This document shows positions 62,452 through 63,281 of a stretch of 63,281 bases of DNA, one piece after another. Every line of letters starts with the position of its first letter. Position 1 is the stretch's first letter. The position numbers were made by a program, and so were the translations under genes. Under the pieces are notes generated by a model, which made no database searches, had not been told where the DNA came from, and saw only the letters and a program-made list of their open reading frames with translations. This DNA comes from an uncultured Eggerthella sp. (lineage in GTDB: Bacteria; Actinomycetota; Coriobacteriia; Coriobacteriales; Eggerthellaceae), in the NCBI GenBank assembly GCA_900544455.1, contig UQVJ01000002.1, positions 1-63,281 of the forward strand, written 5' to 3'.

Positions 62452-62612
62452 CGCAAACGGGCGCGGTTGGGGGCTTCGCGGCGCAGCGATCCCTGGCCCT
62501 GCTTCGCGGCACAGCGATGCCCCAGCCCTGTTCCCCACCGAAGCGGTCTTTGCTCTTGCCCTCCCCGCAAGCAACAACCCCGTTACAAACAACAACGCGA
62601 ATGCTTCCTTTC

Positions 62613-62640
62613 TTGACATGCCGCGCGCACATACTAGAAT
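62613..62640 (+). promoter_or_regulatory. Promoter of htpG
   Basis: TTGACA (62613-62618) and TAGAAT (62635-62640) are spaced by 16 bases. The CIRCE element begins six bases after the -10 box, where it would overlap the transcript start. Confidence 0.85.
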
Positions 62641-62645
62641 CCGTA

Positions 62646-62672
62646 TTAGCACTCCACATGTTGGAGTGCTAA
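62646..62672 (+). promoter_or_regulatory. CIRCE element (HrcA operator)
   Basis: The perfect 9-9-9 CIRCE pattern is present: TTAGCACTC, nine bases, GAGTGCTAA. HrcA binds this element and represses class I heat-shock genes. It lies between the promoter and the htpG start, leaving an mRNA leader of roughly 290 bases. Confidence 0.96.
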
Positions 62673-62935
62673 TTACGTTTATAGGCGCTTGCGCACCGCC
62701 ATTTCGGCACCGCAAGCGCACGGCAACGAACCAACGTTTGTCTGCAGTTCGTAGGTGCAAGCCGCTACGCGGGCCAGGTATCGCGACGTCGGGCGTAATG
62801 CCTAACTCGGCGCGGCGCCGCAGCGGAACGCTCGCCACAGCAGAGCGCCCGCCACGGCACCAACCGCGACGAGCCCAACCGCCCGCCGCGCCAGCAGACA
62901 AACGCGCAGAACAGGCCATTGAAGGAAGGATCTGA
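62673..62935 (+). other. Long leader between CIRCE and htpG
   Basis: About 260 GC-rich bases with no convincing reading frame. It has GGAAGGA shortly before the htpG ATG. A structured leader is possible, but no recognised riboswitch or thermosensor is seen. Confidence 0.35.
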
Positions 62936-63281
62936 ATGAAGCAATTCAAAACAGAAAGCAAAAAGCTCCTTGATCTGATGATCAACTCCATTTACACCAA
63001 CAAGGAAATCTTCCTGCGCGAACTTATTTCCAATGCATCCGACGCGGTAGACAAGCTCTACTTCAAGAGCCTCACCGACACCACCATCGCCGTTTCCAAG
63101 GACGATCTTTCCATCAACGTGGCATTCGACAAGGACGCTCGCACCATCACGGTTTCCGACACGGGCATCGGCATGACCCGCGAAGAGCTGGAAACCAACC
63201 TGGGCACCATCGCTCATTCCGGCAGCCTCGAGTTCAAGACCGAAAACGCCGAACAGCAGGGCCAAGACGTAGACATCATCG
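62936..63281 (+). CDS. htpG: Chaperone HtpG (Hsp90), 5' part
   Basis: The first 115 codons, running off the window. The N-terminal ATPase domain motifs are FKTESKKLLDLMINSIYTNK, EIFLRELISNASDAVDKL, VSDTGIGMTREEL and LGTIAHSGSLEF. These are the GHKL ATP-binding boxes of Hsp90 proteins, which help fold client proteins under stress. A perfect CIRCE element upstream implies control by HrcA, unlike the class III control of htpG in Bacillus subtilis. Confidence 0.97.
   Translation, partial: MKQFKTESKKLLDLMINSIYTNKEIFLRELISNASDAVDKLYFKSLTDTTIAVSKDDLSINVAFDKDARTITVSDTGIGMTREELETNLGTIAHSGSLEFKTENAEQQGQDVDII

Overview
The window is about 63 kb of a cell-envelope polysaccharide locus, probably from a Coriobacteriia-type actinobacterium with moderate GC. 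The grounds are the mix of teichoic-acid-like genes, LCP ligases, choline-binding (CW_binding) repeat proteins, DUF6541 membrane proteins and a CIRCE-controlled htpG. No rRNA or other taxonomic marker is present, so this placement is an inference. The edges are ordinary chromosome: a GT2 gene cut at the left end, and proC and the start of htpG at the right end.

Layout. 1-8.6 kb (minus strand): GT2, GtrII-type membrane glucosyltransferase, GT2, two coupled LCP proteins and a DUF6541 membrane protein. 8.7-9.8 kb: a decayed Abi_2/AbiF-like HEPN gene behind a probable structured RNA. 10.1-15.3 kb (plus): rmlA, rmlB, GT2, ATP-grasp, SDR. 15.4-19.5 kb (minus): sugar aminotransferase, ATP-grasp, and a GT56-like/left-handed-beta-helix acyltransferase fusion. 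With rmlAB these look like a pathway for an acylated dTDP-4-amino-4,6-dideoxyhexose. 19.6-25.4 kb (minus): tagG, tagH, tarI (frameshifted), tarJ and two TagB/TagF-like polymerases, forming a teichoic-acid-type operon. 25.5-38.2 kb: GT2s, a TagD-Gfo/Idh fusion with a class V aminotransferase, then LicD, GT4, Wzx/TacF-like flippase, LicD, DUF2304 and GT2, and a GT4 on the other strand. 38.2-39.4 kb: a third, frameshifted ATP-grasp gene. 39.8-44.2 kb: two large secreted choline-binding repeat proteins, one an L,D-transpeptidase and one with a lysozyme-like domain. 44.3-47.5 kb: a palindromic operator, an HTH-LicC-LicA fusion, LicB and a small wHTH-like protein. 47.6-56.3 kb: DUF6541, GT2s, a third LicD, TagD, and a second TagGH pair whose ATPase carries three CWB2-like repeats. 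56.4-59.8 kb: a two-gene AlbA/Schlafen-like plus TIGR04141 (DUF6119) island with a palindrome-rich control region. 59.9-61.1 kb: another GT2.

Together the genes suggest a phosphocholine-decorated, polyol-phosphate-containing wall polymer with an N-acylated 4-amino sugar. It would be exported by two ABC systems and a flippase, attached by LCP proteins, and bound by choline-binding wall enzymes. The strongest unusual items are the ABC ATPase-CWB2 fusion, the CDP-polyol fusion gene with a substituted Gfo/Idh lysine, the self-contained HTH-LicC-LicA regulator/enzyme, and the AlbA-TIGR04141 pair. Several genes carry single-base frame disruptions at short homopolymers (tarI, one ATP-grasp, the Abi_2 gene), which may be real or may be assembly errors.
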